Below are positions 50,200 through 58,063 of a stretch of DNA of 64,000 nt, one piece after another. The translations under genes were made by a program, and so were the position numbers. Source of the DNA: JAEVLT01 sp964484065 (GTDB lineage: Bacteria > Bacillota > Bacilli > Bacillales > Cytobacillaceae); NCBI GenBank assembly GCA_964484065.1, contig CAZAEW010000004.1, forward strand, positions 1 through 64,000. The letters run 5' to 3'. The notes beneath the pieces were generated by a model. It was not told where the DNA came from. It worked only from the letters and a program-made list of their open reading frames with translations, and did not search any database. The first letter of the stretch is position 1, and every line of letters starts with the position of its first letter.

Positions 50200-50918
50200 G
50201 AGACGTGCTGACGGTTCCTGTACCAGAGGGTGGTTCACTTATTATTGCCAGTGATAACAGCGGGGCGATCGGTTTGAAGGAAGATGATCTTGTTCATGTA
50301 CCATACGATGTGCTCAGCTATTTTTCCTTTCGGGTTGCGGCGATGGAGTGTATTGCTGCAGGCGGGGAACCGATTTCTGTTGTCCTCCATAATTTTTGCG
50401 GCAATGGCGCGTGGGGAGAATTGACTAGCGGAATCCGTAAAGGATTGCAGGAACTTGGGATGAAAGACATTCCGATTACCGGCAGTACGGAAAGCAATTT
50501 TTCTCTACTGCAATCCGCGGTCGGATTGCTGGTACTTGGGAAAATGTCATTCGAGGGCGGAAAGCTTCCACATTTCAACGAAGAATGGAAGATTGCGGTG
50601 ATCGGGCTGCCGTTAGTTGGAAATGAGGTTATCAAAAAGGCAGAGCAAATTGTCCCGTTATCTATTTTTCAAGAAATTAGCAAGCTCCAAGAAGTACTCG
50701 TATGGCCAGTTGGGTCAAAAGGCGTTTTATATGAATTGAACCAATTGTTTTCGGATGTCAAGATAGAAAAAGATTCCGTCATTGCTGATGTGGATATGAT
50801 GAAATCCTCCGGACCTGCGACATGTTTTATAGCCGTTTTTCAAGGTGACAGAGAGACTGAAATAACAAAACTGGCAGGAAACTATCTCCATAGTGTTCAA
50901 ATCAAAATTATGAAGTGA
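50196..50918 (+). CDS. cblS: AIR-synthase-related protein, probable alpha-ribazole kinase CblS
   Basis: A protein of the PurM/ThiL (AIR synthase-related) superfamily, 240 residues. The N-terminal part has SDNSGAIGLKEDD (about 19-31) with the acidic metal site, and FRVAAMECIAAGGEPISVVL-type sequence (shown as RVAAMECIAAGGEP), as in ATP-binding PurM-like domains; a C-terminal domain follows. CblS of Listeria and Geobacillus phosphorylates alpha-ribazole, giving CobS its phosphorylated substrate. ATG 50196 overlaps the cblT stop by ATGA. It is the last gene of the cobalamin operon. Confidence 0.82.
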   Translation: MRDVLTVPVPEGGSLIIASDNSGAIGLKEDDLVHVPYDVLSYFSFRVAAMECIAAGGEPISVVLHNFCGNGAWGELTSGIRKGLQELGMKDIPITGSTESNFSLLQSAVGLLVLGKMSFEGGKLPHFNEEWKIAVIGLPLVGNEVIKKAEQIVPLSIFQEISKLQEVLVWPVGSKGVLYELNQLFSDVKIEKDSVIADVDMMKSSGPATCFIAVFQGDRETEITKLAGNYLHSVQIKIMK

Positions 50919-50921
50919 AAA

Positions 50922-50947
50922 AAACTCGCGCAAGGCGAGTTTTTTTC
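50922..50947. terminator. Bidirectional terminator, cobalamin operon / RDD gene
   Basis: AAACTCGC/GCGAGTTT stem with a GCAAG loop and T-runs on both sides, between convergent genes. Confidence 0.9.
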
Positions 50948-51367
50948 TTATGCATGTTCTCCCGGTTTTGCATAGGTGACGTACGTACCGGCAATTAAGT
51001 CGTGAATGGCACGTTTGTCGTCTCTCATTCCGACCATGAACGCGCTGACGATCGCTCCAATCCCCAACGTTACGACATAAACTAAACCGCCGACCAATAC
51101 GCGCAGCAGCATCGTTGGAAAGGTTACGTCGCTGCCATCCACTTTGACAATGCGAACTCCGGCAATTCTCTTGCCAATTACGTAACCGGACCAAAAAATA
51201 GGCAATAAAAGACTGTATAATAATTCCAAAAAATTAATGAACGACCCTGTTCTTGTTGAATAACCCCCTGTAATTAATGAATAAATTAATCCGCTAATGG
51301 CACCTACAATCAGACCATCCAATAAACCAGCACCTAAACGAATCCAAAAGCCTGCAGGACGATACAT
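50948..51367 (-). CDS. RDD family membrane protein
   Basis: 139 residues with three to four membrane helices. The N-terminal Arg-x-x-Asp-Asp-like pattern is RLGAGLLDGLIVG (about 10-22), and GKRIAGVRIVKVDG follows the central helices, then DDKRAIHDLIAGTYV at the C-terminus, all typical of RDD proteins. Some RDD proteins act as ion antiporters, but most are uncharacterised. ATG 51367 follows AAAAAAGGGAGGTCATCTTT. Monocistronic. Confidence 0.88.
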   Translation of the reverse strand: MYRPAGFWIRLGAGLLDGLIVGAISGLIYSLITGGYSTRTGSFINFLELLYSLLLPIFWSGYVIGKRIAGVRIVKVDGSDVTFPTMLLRVLVGGLVYVVTLGIGAIVSAFMVGMRDDKRAIHDLIAGTYVTYAKPGEHA

Positions 51368-51497
51368 AAAGATGACCTCCCTTTTTTCTTGTGTTTACTG
51401 GTTTAAAATAAAAAGCCTTCAAAAAATTATACAAATTGTTCAGAAAAGATATGACCATTTTTCAAAAGATCCAATAAAAGTTTGAGATAACGTCCTA

Positions 51498-51532
51498 AAA
51501 AAACAAAAGGAACAGCCAGAAAGGCTGTTCCT
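51498..51532 (-). terminator. Terminator of the class A penicillin-binding protein gene
   Basis: A perfect 10-bp stem AGGAACAGCC/GGCTGTTCCT (51508-51517, 51523-51532), followed on the minus strand by TTTTGTTTTTTT. Confidence 0.93.
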
Positions 51533-51539
51533 ATAAAAC

Positions 51540-53684
51540 CTATTGTCTTAGTTCTTGAAGTTTTTGGACAAGGAAATTAACTCCTCTGCCGATGTTTTGT
51601 AAAGCCTGATTGAGTCCTTCCTTCCATGCCGGCGCATGCTCTTTAATTTGTTCGCCGATTTTCTTAGCATTATTATTTAATTCCTGGCTGATTTTGGCAG
51701 CCTGCTCTTTGAGTTTGTCAGCAGTCGTTCCTTGAGCAAGCTGGGTATTAATCGAGACAACTTCAAAGTTTTCATGTTTGACGTACGGAAGAGAGGCTTG
51801 CATGATCTCTTTAAAAATAGGGACGACATTGGCTGAGCTGTTGCTTGGTAAATAATGCTCGCGGTCTGTCTGGTCATATCCGATCCAAACAGCGCCGACA
51901 AGATCGGTAGTGTAACCCACCATCCATTGATCTTTCGTTCCATTAAGATCAGAATAGGGTAATTGGGTCGACCCTGTTTTCCCGGCAAGTTGTACACCGT
52001 TGATATGGGCTCCCTTTCCAGTTCCAGTTTCCACGACATTTAAGAGCATTGATGTCATTGAGTTGGCAACAGATTTAGAGGTAACCTTTGTTGTTTTCTC
52101 TTTTCGTTCTGCGATAATGTTTCCGGTTGGGCCAACGATTTTTGTAATCAAATGGCTGTCTTCACGTTTTCCTCCATTCGGAAAAACGGAAAAAGCATCG
52201 ACAAGCTGAAGAGGAGAGATTCCTTTACTCATCCCTCCAAGGGCAATCGCTAAATTTTGGTCTTCCTTTGTTACTGGAATTCCAAACCGCCTCAGCGAGT
52301 CCATCCCCTTATCAAGCCCGATTTGATCTAAGAGCCAAACGGCGGGAACGTTCATGGACTGCTCAATTGCCTTATACATCGGCACTTGTCCCTGAAAAGT
52401 GTGGTTATAGTTTTCCGGTTTATAATCTCCAAACGAGATTGGCTGGTCCGTAAGCAAAGACGAATAATTATAACCCTTTTCCAAGGCAGGCGTATAAACT
52501 GCCAAAGGCTTTAAGGTTGATCCGGGCTGTGCCGTTAATTGGGTTGCCCGGTTATAGCCGCGAAAGACATGCTCACCACGGCCGCCGACAAGAGCGCGGA
52601 CACCGCCTGATGCAGGGTCCATTAAAACAGAACCGCTTTGCACTAATTTCCCGCTACGCCCGCTTGGAAACAAATAATTGCGGCTGTAGACTTTTTCAAG
52701 ACCGGCTTGAATATTTTGGTCCATTTCTGTATAAATCCGGTAGCCTCTTGTTAAAATTTCATCCTGAGTGAGCCCATACTTAGATATAGCCTCATTCAAA
52801 ACCGCATCAACATAGTAAGGATATTTACGGTCAACATAGCTGCCTCCGCCATCATGCAGCTGGATCTTTTCATTTAATGCTGCTCGGTACTGGGCATTTG
52901 TGATCATTTTTAATTCCTTCATTTTCGCCAAAACAACATTTCTTCGTTTTATGGCGAGATCATAATTATGATAAGGATCCAGATAATTCGGCGCATGCAG
53001 CAGTCCGGCAAGCATAGCTGCCTCACTAATCGAAACATTTTTGATATCTTTGTTAAAATATTTCTTTGACGCATTGCCAATACCCCAGGCACCGCTGCCA
53101 AAATACACTTGATTTAAGTACATTTGTAAAATTTCATCTTTGGAGTAAACTTTTTCAAGCTTAATGGCTAAAAATAATTCTTCTGCTTTCCGTTTATACG
53201 TTCGTTCCGGGGAAAGAAGAGCATTTTTTGCAAGCTGCTGTGTTAAAGTACTTCCGCCTGCCGTAATATGCCCTGCTAATAAATTCCCAAAGAATGCCCT
53301 GGCCATCCCTCTTATGTCAAATCCGCCATGCTCATAAAAACGCTCATCTTCAATGGCCACGACGGCATTTGGAACATATCTGGGCACTTCCTTAATGGAA
53401 ATCCCTTGTAAACGGTTTGTCGCAACATTCGAGGCAACTTTGCTGTCTTTATCGTAAATAACGGTCGGCTGACTCAAGCCTTCTTTTAAAGATTCCACAT
53501 TTGCTCTGCTGGCAAGCCAGCCAAAATAAGAAATGGTCACCAGTAAAAACAGCAGGAATGCTAACAGGGTAATTTGTGTAAGATGCTTCTTTTTCCAAAA
53601 CCGTACGAGCATTTCCCATATCGGCGCCAGATATTTTTTCGAAAATCGCACGATCATTTCCCATAATGGAGAAAGCCGTTTCAT
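51540..53684 (-). CDS. Class A (bifunctional) penicillin-binding protein, PbpG/PbpF-like
   Basis: A membrane-anchored peptidoglycan glycosyltransferase/transpeptidase of 714 residues. A cytoplasmic tail precedes the membrane helix (about 36-56). The glycosyltransferase domain has catalytic E112 (IEDERFYEHGG) and GGSTLTQQLAKN (143-154). The transpeptidase domain has S389 in GSTLK, SMN at 443-445 and KTG at 569-571. The tail carries a tandem repeat, PLWEMIVRFSKK (6-17) and PIWEMLVRFWKK (21-32). The C-terminus ends in a Gln/Lys-rich helical extension. ATG 53684 follows AAGGAGATATGT. The likely role is vegetative or spore-cortex/germ-cell wall synthesis; which paralogue is uncertain. Confidence 0.92.
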   Translation of the reverse strand: MKRLSPLWEMIVRFSKKYLAPIWEMLVRFWKKKHLTQITLLAFLLFLLVTISYFGWLASRANVESLKEGLSQPTVIYDKDSKVASNVATNRLQGISIKEVPRYVPNAVVAIEDERFYEHGGFDIRGMARAFFGNLLAGHITAGGSTLTQQLAKNALLSPERTYKRKAEELFLAIKLEKVYSKDEILQMYLNQVYFGSGAWGIGNASKKYFNKDIKNVSISEAAMLAGLLHAPNYLDPYHNYDLAIKRRNVVLAKMKELKMITNAQYRAALNEKIQLHDGGGSYVDRKYPYYVDAVLNEAISKYGLTQDEILTRGYRIYTEMDQNIQAGLEKVYSRNYLFPSGRSGKLVQSGSVLMDPASGGVRALVGGRGEHVFRGYNRATQLTAQPGSTLKPLAVYTPALEKGYNYSSLLTDQPISFGDYKPENYNHTFQGQVPMYKAIEQSMNVPAVWLLDQIGLDKGMDSLRRFGIPVTKEDQNLAIALGGMSKGISPLQLVDAFSVFPNGGKREDSHLITKIVGPTGNIIAERKEKTTKVTSKSVANSMTSMLLNVVETGTGKGAHINGVQLAGKTGSTQLPYSDLNGTKDQWMVGYTTDLVGAVWIGYDQTDREHYLPSNSSANVVPIFKEIMQASLPYVKHENFEVVSINTQLAQGTTADKLKEQAAKISQELNNNAKKIGEQIKEHAPAWKEGLNQALQNIGRGVNFLVQKLQELRQ

Positions 53685-53841
53685 ACATATCTCCTTACTT
53701 TCAGCAAAAAATTTAATCGTTATTCATTATAAATTTTTTTAATCAAAAAGACCAATTAAACTTATTTACGAAACCGAAAAGACAAGTATTTCCGGCATAC
53801 CGCATATCTTTTAGAAAGCACATAAAGGGGGAGTGAGCAAA

Positions 53842-54108
53842 TTGATCAACTGGAAAGTGCGGTTTAAAAATTGGACATGGGTAGCAGGCTTCCTGTCTCA
53901 AATCATGATTGTGATTGAACTGGTTTTAACAGGGTTAAATACGCTGGGCGTAACTCATATTCAATTGACAGACGCGGTGAAAAACTATATTTTAACCCTG
54001 GCAAATGCGGTGTTTATTCTTTTGTCGATGCTGGGAATTGTCCAGGACCCGACCACGAAAGGATATTCTGACAGCGATCAAGCCTTAGAATATGATAAAC
54101 CCAAATAA
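53842..54108 (+). CDS. Phi-LC3-type holin family protein, orphan
   Basis: An 88-residue protein that resembles phage holins of the phi LC3 family: the N-terminus INWKVRFKNWTWVAGF is typical, followed by a hydrophobic helix (about 12-32), a polar stretch, a second helix (about 48-65) and a charged C-terminus with GIVQDPTTKGYSDS. The TTG at 53842 lies eight bases after GGGGGAG; an in-frame GTG at 53833 overlaps that box. No phage gene or lysin is adjacent, so it may be a domesticated holin, perhaps in sporulation or wall turnover. Confidence 0.85.
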   Translation: MINWKVRFKNWTWVAGFLSQIMIVIELVLTGLNTLGVTHIQLTDAVKNYILTLANAVFILLSMLGIVQDPTTKGYSDSDQALEYDKPK

Positions 54109-54178
54109 GCATGCGGAAGATAAAATCCTTTACGAAAAGATGGTCTAGAGATATGATTATTTTATTATAAATAAACAA

Positions 54179-54275
54179 ACTACTAGGGGTGCCCCCAATC
54201 GGGGCTGAGAAAAAAGCCTGATCCGTTTTTTACCCTTATAACCTGATCTGGATCATCCCAGCGTAGGAAAGTAGT
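54179..54275 (+). ncRNA. TPP riboswitch (THI element)
   Basis: The closing stem ACTACT/AGTAGT (54179-54184, 54270-54275) encloses the conserved AGGGGTGCCC, GGGGCTGAGA, ACCCTTATAACCTGATCTGGAT (shown as ACCCTTATAACCTGATC) and CCAGCGTAGGAAAGT. It lies upstream of thiM. Confidence 0.97.
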
Positions 54276-54306
54276 GAAAAATTTATTTTTTTCATATGCT
54301 TATGAC

Positions 54307-54340
54307 GCCGGATCCATTTTGGATCTGGCTATTTATTTTT
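54307..54340 (+). terminator. TPP riboswitch expression platform terminator
   Basis: GCCGGATCC/GGATCTGGC stem (54307-54315, 54321-54329) with an ATTTT loop and a TATTTATTTTT tail, between the aptamer and thiM. The GATCTGGATC part of the aptamer 3' side can compete for the same sequence. Confidence 0.8.
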
Positions 54341-54360
54341 CATCATTGGAGGAATCAATC

Positions 54361-55167
54361 ATGGAATTAACAGAGGCTGGTAAAATTGTCACAAAAGTTA
54401 GGGAAGTAAATCCGCTCGTACATAATATCACCAATGTCGTGGTCACCAATTTTACGGCAAACGGATTGCTGGCTTTGGGAGCATCCCCTGTGATGGCTTA
54501 TGCAAAAGAAGAAGTTGCGGATATGGCCAAACTGGCAAGTGCTCTTGTACTGAACATCGGGACCTTAAACAGCACGGAAGTGGAAGCGATGCTTTTGGCC
54601 GGGAAATCAGCAAATGAGCATCATGTACCAGTTATTTTTGATCCGGTGGGTGCGGGTGCAACCCCATACCGTACTGAAACAGCAAGACGAATTCTAAGTG
54701 AAGTAAACATTTCTGTTTTACGCGGAAATGCCTCTGAAATAGCAAATGTAGCAGGCATCCAATCAGAAACAAAAGGCGTCGATGCGGGTCAGGTTCAGAT
54801 GAATACCATCGAGCTCGCTGTCTCAACCGCGAAAAAGCTAAACAACGTTGTTGTGATTACCGGAAAAGAGGATGTAATCTCAGATGGCAGCCGGACCTAT
54901 ATCGTCCGCAACGGCGATCCTCTTCTTACAAAAGTGACAGGAACAGGCTGTTTGTTAACTTCGATCATCGGAGCCTTTTCTGCTGTCGAAAAAGACTTCG
55001 TAACAGCTTCTGTTGCCGCATTAATTTATTATGGGGTAGCAGGAGAGCTTGCTGCGCTAAAAACAGATGGACAAGGACCGGGAAGTTTCCAGATTGAATT
55101 GATTAATCAACTTGCCATTGTTTCTGAAAAAGAAATCACTCAACAAGGGAATTTTGCCAAAGCTTAA
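54361..55167 (+). CDS. thiM: Hydroxyethylthiazole kinase
   Basis: Phosphorylates the thiazole moiety of thiamine for salvage. 268 residues: NPLVHNITNVVVTNFTANGLLALGASP (shown as VHNITNVVVTNFTANG, about 18-33) is the family signature, with DPVGAGATPYR (about 94-104) and the ribokinase-type GTGCLLTS anion hole (about 197-204). ATG 54361 follows TTGGAGGAATCAATC; the frame stays open to 54274 but that part overlaps the riboswitch terminator. It is the first gene of thiM-D-E. Confidence 0.95.
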   Translation: MELTEAGKIVTKVREVNPLVHNITNVVVTNFTANGLLALGASPVMAYAKEEVADMAKLASALVLNIGTLNSTEVEAMLLAGKSANEHHVPVIFDPVGAGATPYRTETARRILSEVNISVLRGNASEIANVAGIQSETKGVDAGQVQMNTIELAVSTAKKLNNVVVITGKEDVISDGSRTYIVRNGDPLLTKVTGTGCLLTSIIGAFSAVEKDFVTASVAALIYYGVAGELAALKTDGQGPGSFQIELINQLAIVSEKEITQQGNFAKA

Positions 55168-55187
55168 GTAAGAAAGGGACGGGAAAA

Positions 55188-55994
55188 ATGACGGTTAACA
55201 AAGCTTTAACAATAGCAGGGTCCGACAGCGGCGGCGGAGCAGGAATTCAAGCTGACATCAAAACCTTTCAAGAGCTTGGTGTATTTGGAATGTCCGCTTT
55301 AACGGCTGTTACGGCACAAAACACACTCGGCGTTCAAGCTGTTTTTCCAATGACATCCGAAGCGGTGATCAAACAAATCGAGTCTATCGGTGAGGATCTA
55401 GGAGCGGATGCCTTAAAAACGGGGATGCTGTTTAATGCTGAAATTATCGCAGCGGTTTCAGGAAAAATCAAACAATATCAGTGGACGAAAGTAGTTGTTG
55501 ATCCGGTGATGATTGCCAAAGGAGGAGCTTCCTTGCTGCAGCAAGAAGCGATAGCCGCATTAAAAGAGCATCTATTGCCGCTTTCATTGATCATTACACC
55601 AAATATACCTGAAGCTGAAGTACTGACCGGAATGACAATAAAATCAATGGAAGACAAACACGAAGCGGCAAGGAGATTGCTGGATCTAGGAGCAAAAAAC
55701 GTGGTCATCAAAGGCGGCCATGATGAAGACACCGACCAGGCGGTTGACATCCTATTTGATGGTCAAGGATTCGAATATTTTACAACGGAAAGAATGGCGA
55801 CAAAAAATACTCATGGAACAGGCTGTACGTTTTCTGCGGCTATTACGGCAGAGCTGGCGAAGGGATCTTCAGTATTAGACGCCGTTACCACAGCCAAATC
55901 GTTTATCCAGGCAGCGATTGCGGATGATTTGCGGATTGGCGGCGGACACGGCCCGACAAATCACTGGGCTTATAATCAGAGAAGAGGGCGATGA
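55188..55994 (+). CDS. thiD: Hydroxymethylpyrimidine (phosphate) kinase
   Basis: Phosphorylates HMP and HMP-P. 268 residues of the ribokinase fold, starting TIAGSDSGGGAGIQADIKT (shown as AGSDSGGGAGIQADIK, about 10-25), with VVDPVMIAKGG (about 104-114), and the anion-hole motif THGTGCTFSAAI (about 209-220). ATG 55188 follows GAAAGGGACGGGAAAA. It lies 20 bp after thiM and four bases before thiE. Confidence 0.95.
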   Translation: MTVNKALTIAGSDSGGGAGIQADIKTFQELGVFGMSALTAVTAQNTLGVQAVFPMTSEAVIKQIESIGEDLGADALKTGMLFNAEIIAAVSGKIKQYQWTKVVVDPVMIAKGGASLLQQEAIAALKEHLLPLSLIITPNIPEAEVLTGMTIKSMEDKHEAARRLLDLGAKNVVIKGGHDEDTDQAVDILFDGQGFEYFTTERMATKNTHGTGCTFSAAITAELAKGSSVLDAVTTAKSFIQAAIADDLRIGGGHGPTNHWAYNQRRGR

Positions 55995-55997
55995 CTA

Positions 55998-56654
55998 GTG
56001 GCAAGGATCGATTCAGGAGCGCTGCGGGATGCTTTAAAGGTTTACTTTATTTTTGGCAGCAATAATTGTTTGAAAAATCCTTCTGAGGTGCTCGAAGAAG
56101 CTATTCAAGGCGGAGTCACCATCTTTCAATTACGGGAAAAAGGCAGCGATGCCCGAATCGGGCAGGACATGCTCGCATTGGCAAAAGAATTGCAGGCCAT
56201 TTGTCGGAAAAATAAAATACCTTTTATTATTAATGACGATATTGATCTGGCACTGAAAATTGATGCAGACGGGGTTCATATCGGACAAGAGGACGAGCCC
56301 GTTCAATTGGTGCGGGAGCGAATAGGTGATAAAATCCTTGGAGTTTCTGCTCATAATCTGGCGGAAGTGAAAGAGGCAATCGAGAACGGTGCTGATTATC
56401 TTGGGATAGGGCCGGTTTTTCCAACATCCACCAAGAAAGATGCCAAAGCAGTCCAAGGGACACGCTTGATCGCGGAGCTAAGGGAAAATGGCATTAACAT
56501 CCCGATTGTAGGAATTGGCGGTATTAATCCTCATAATGTTCATCAGGTTATTCAAGCCGGAGCAGATGGAGCGGCTGTTATCACAGCCATCAGCCATTCA
56601 GAAGAACCGGCTGAAGCGGCAAAAATGCTCAAGGAAAAAATTACATTGATATAA
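55998..56654 (+). CDS. thiE: Thiamine-phosphate synthase
   Basis: Joins HMP-PP and thiazole phosphate to thiamine phosphate. 218-residue TIM barrel with FQLREKGSD (about 43-51), INDDIDLALKIDADGVHIGQED (shown as NDDIDLALKIDADGVHIG, about 75-92), YLGIGPVFPTSTK (about 134-146) and GIGGINPHN. GTG 55998 lies just after the thiD stop, with a GAAGAGGG box about 10 bases upstream. It is the last thi gene. Confidence 0.94.
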   Translation: MARIDSGALRDALKVYFIFGSNNCLKNPSEVLEEAIQGGVTIFQLREKGSDARIGQDMLALAKELQAICRKNKIPFIINDDIDLALKIDADGVHIGQEDEPVQLVRERIGDKILGVSAHNLAEVKEAIENGADYLGIGPVFPTSTKKDAKAVQGTRLIAELRENGINIPIVGIGGINPHNVHQVIQAGADGAAVITAISHSEEPAEAAKMLKEKITLI

Positions 56655-56660
56655 ATTTTA

Positions 56661-56698
56661 AAAAATCCATTCTGTATATTGGGCAGAATGGATTTTTT
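56661..56698 (+). terminator. Terminator of the thi operon
   Basis: A perfect 14-bp stem AAAAATCCATTCTG/CAGAATGGATTTTT with a 9-nt loop. Confidence 0.93.
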
Positions 56699-56782
56699 GT
56701 AGTAGAATATTCCTATCATTCAAAAAATTCATATAATCATATAATTTTATAGAAAAACACTCTCATAAATGAAGGTGACGAT

Positions 56783-57541
56783 TTGTTAAGATTAGACCAT
56801 TTTGTCATTCATATTGACCGTGATCCCAAGAAGCTTTCTGAACTTAAGAACCTCCTTGATGACAATGATATACCCTTTGATCCTGAAAAAGGAAAAGGAA
56901 CCAGCGGATTTAAGGCAGCTAATCTCTGGATTGGCGATCAATATCTTGAGTTCTCTTATTTAAAAAAGAATAATGGCGCCGGCTGGAAGCAGGAGTGGGT
57001 CAACCAGTATAATAAAGGGCAAAGAGGCATTTTTGGTCTATGTTTGTTTACCGACTCACTCGAAGATATAAAACAAGGATTAATGGAGCGGGGCATCGAA
57101 TTAGAGGGACCTGAAAGGGTAACCTACAAGAAGTTTGGAGGATTATTGAAAAAAAGTCTTCCGTTTCAGACCATTTTTACAAAGCCTATTCCGAACAGCT
57201 CGCTCCAATTTATGTTTTTGCAGATGGATGATAAGAAGAAATTTGATTTTACCAGAAAGTACTTGATGAAACCAAATACAGAAGATGTCGGAATTGTAGC
57301 GATCAAGGAAGCTTTTGTCATGAAGGATTTTTCCAAGGAAGAATGGCTGTTTATTGATCAGATCTTTCCGGAAATGAGCGGAAACAATAATAAAAAAACA
57401 CTCAATATGGGAGATACAAAGCTTCATTTTGTTCAAGACCCGCACCATCCATTATCAGTGGAGCTAAGGGCGAAAACCAATAATAAATATTATGAAAACA
57501 CGGAAATTGAAATTGAAAATGTCCGTTTGCTGATCGGATAG
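56783..57541 (+). CDS. VOC/glyoxalase-fold protein, 252 aa
   Basis: A cytosolic protein beginning LRLDHFVIHID, the typical first strand of a vicinal-oxygen-chelate (glyoxalase-like) domain, followed by a second module after about residue 110. Conserved-looking parts are ANLWIGDQYLEF (about 46-57) and GIFGLCLFTDSLED (about 82-95). It could be a dioxygenase-, glyoxalase- or resistance-type member; the metal ligands cannot be assigned with certainty. TTG 56783 follows GAAGGTGACGAT. Monocistronic with a terminator downstream. Confidence 0.75.
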   Translation: MLRLDHFVIHIDRDPKKLSELKNLLDDNDIPFDPEKGKGTSGFKAANLWIGDQYLEFSYLKKNNGAGWKQEWVNQYNKGQRGIFGLCLFTDSLEDIKQGLMERGIELEGPERVTYKKFGGLLKKSLPFQTIFTKPIPNSSLQFMFLQMDDKKKFDFTRKYLMKPNTEDVGIVAIKEAFVMKDFSKEEWLFIDQIFPEMSGNNNKKTLNMGDTKLHFVQDPHHPLSVELRAKTNNKYYENTEIEIENVRLLIG

Positions 57542-57612
57542 ATGGATGTATTTCTAAAAACTTTAAGCCTTTCCGCATAGGCTTCTTTATTCCTATTCAT
57601 AGGTTTCATAAC

Positions 57613-57646
57613 AACCTCGGCAGGTTATTTGGCTGAGGTTTTTTGT
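57613..57646 (+). terminator. Terminator of the VOC-fold gene, overlapping the convergent gene's 3' end
   Basis: AACCTCGGC/GCTGAGGTT stem (57613-57621, 57632-57640, one G-T pair) followed by TTTTTG. The stop of the convergent 81-aa gene (57625) lies inside it. Confidence 0.8.
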
Positions 57647-57870
57647 TTACCTTTTTTTTTTAAAAAAGACCCGAGGGGTTTGGCAATGATCATCGTCAAA
57701 AAGACGATAACGATGAAATATTCTGCAGGCTCCGGAACTTCGAATGGTCTTTTCATTTTCAAAAGTAAATTGCTTGAGGGTGTCCCCATTTTAATATCAA
57801 GCGTTAAAATTAACCCCAGCATCAAAGCGGCTAAAAGTATAGTTACGAAGAATATTTTCAAGAACCTCAC
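57625..57870 (-). CDS. Small two-helix membrane protein, 81 aa
   Basis: 81 residues with two predicted membrane helices (about 5-25 and 49-67) and a Lys-rich C-terminus (KKKGKQKTS). GTG 57870 follows GGGAGGCAG, a strong ribosome binding site. It lies next to, but points away from, the germinant receptor operon. Small two-helix D-type proteins accompany some Ger operons, which makes a link to germination possible, but I see no sequence proof. Confidence 0.7.
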   Translation of the reverse strand: MRFLKIFFVTILLAALMLGLILTLDIKMGTPSSNLLLKMKRPFEVPEPAEYFIVIVFLTMIIAKPLGSFLKKKGKQKTSAK

Positions 57871-57911
57871 CTGCCTCCCTAAAATGGTATTCTCTCTGTC
57901 AGATGCTGCAA

Positions 57912-57995
57912 TTATTCCGTTAATTTAAGGTTTCCAATTAATTTTTCAACTATGACGGGTAATTTTTGGATAAAAACGAAAACGATGGTAACCAT
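57912..57995 (-). CDS. Possible very small membrane peptide, 27 aa
   Basis: ATG 57995 to TAA 57912 reads MVTIVFVFIQKLPVIVEK followed by nine more residues, a single hydrophobic helix with a basic/polar end. The frame is open upstream to a stop after an AAAGGAGAG box, but no standard start codon lies at a proper distance from it, so this may be a decayed or non-coding stretch. Confidence 0.25.
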   Translation of the reverse strand: MVTIVFVFIQKLPVIVEKLIGNLKLTE

Positions 57996-58063
57996 AACAA
58001 CAGCAAGTAAATTTGATGTTTTAGGACTCTCCTTTCTAATTTATTGAAAATGAGGATAAAAGA

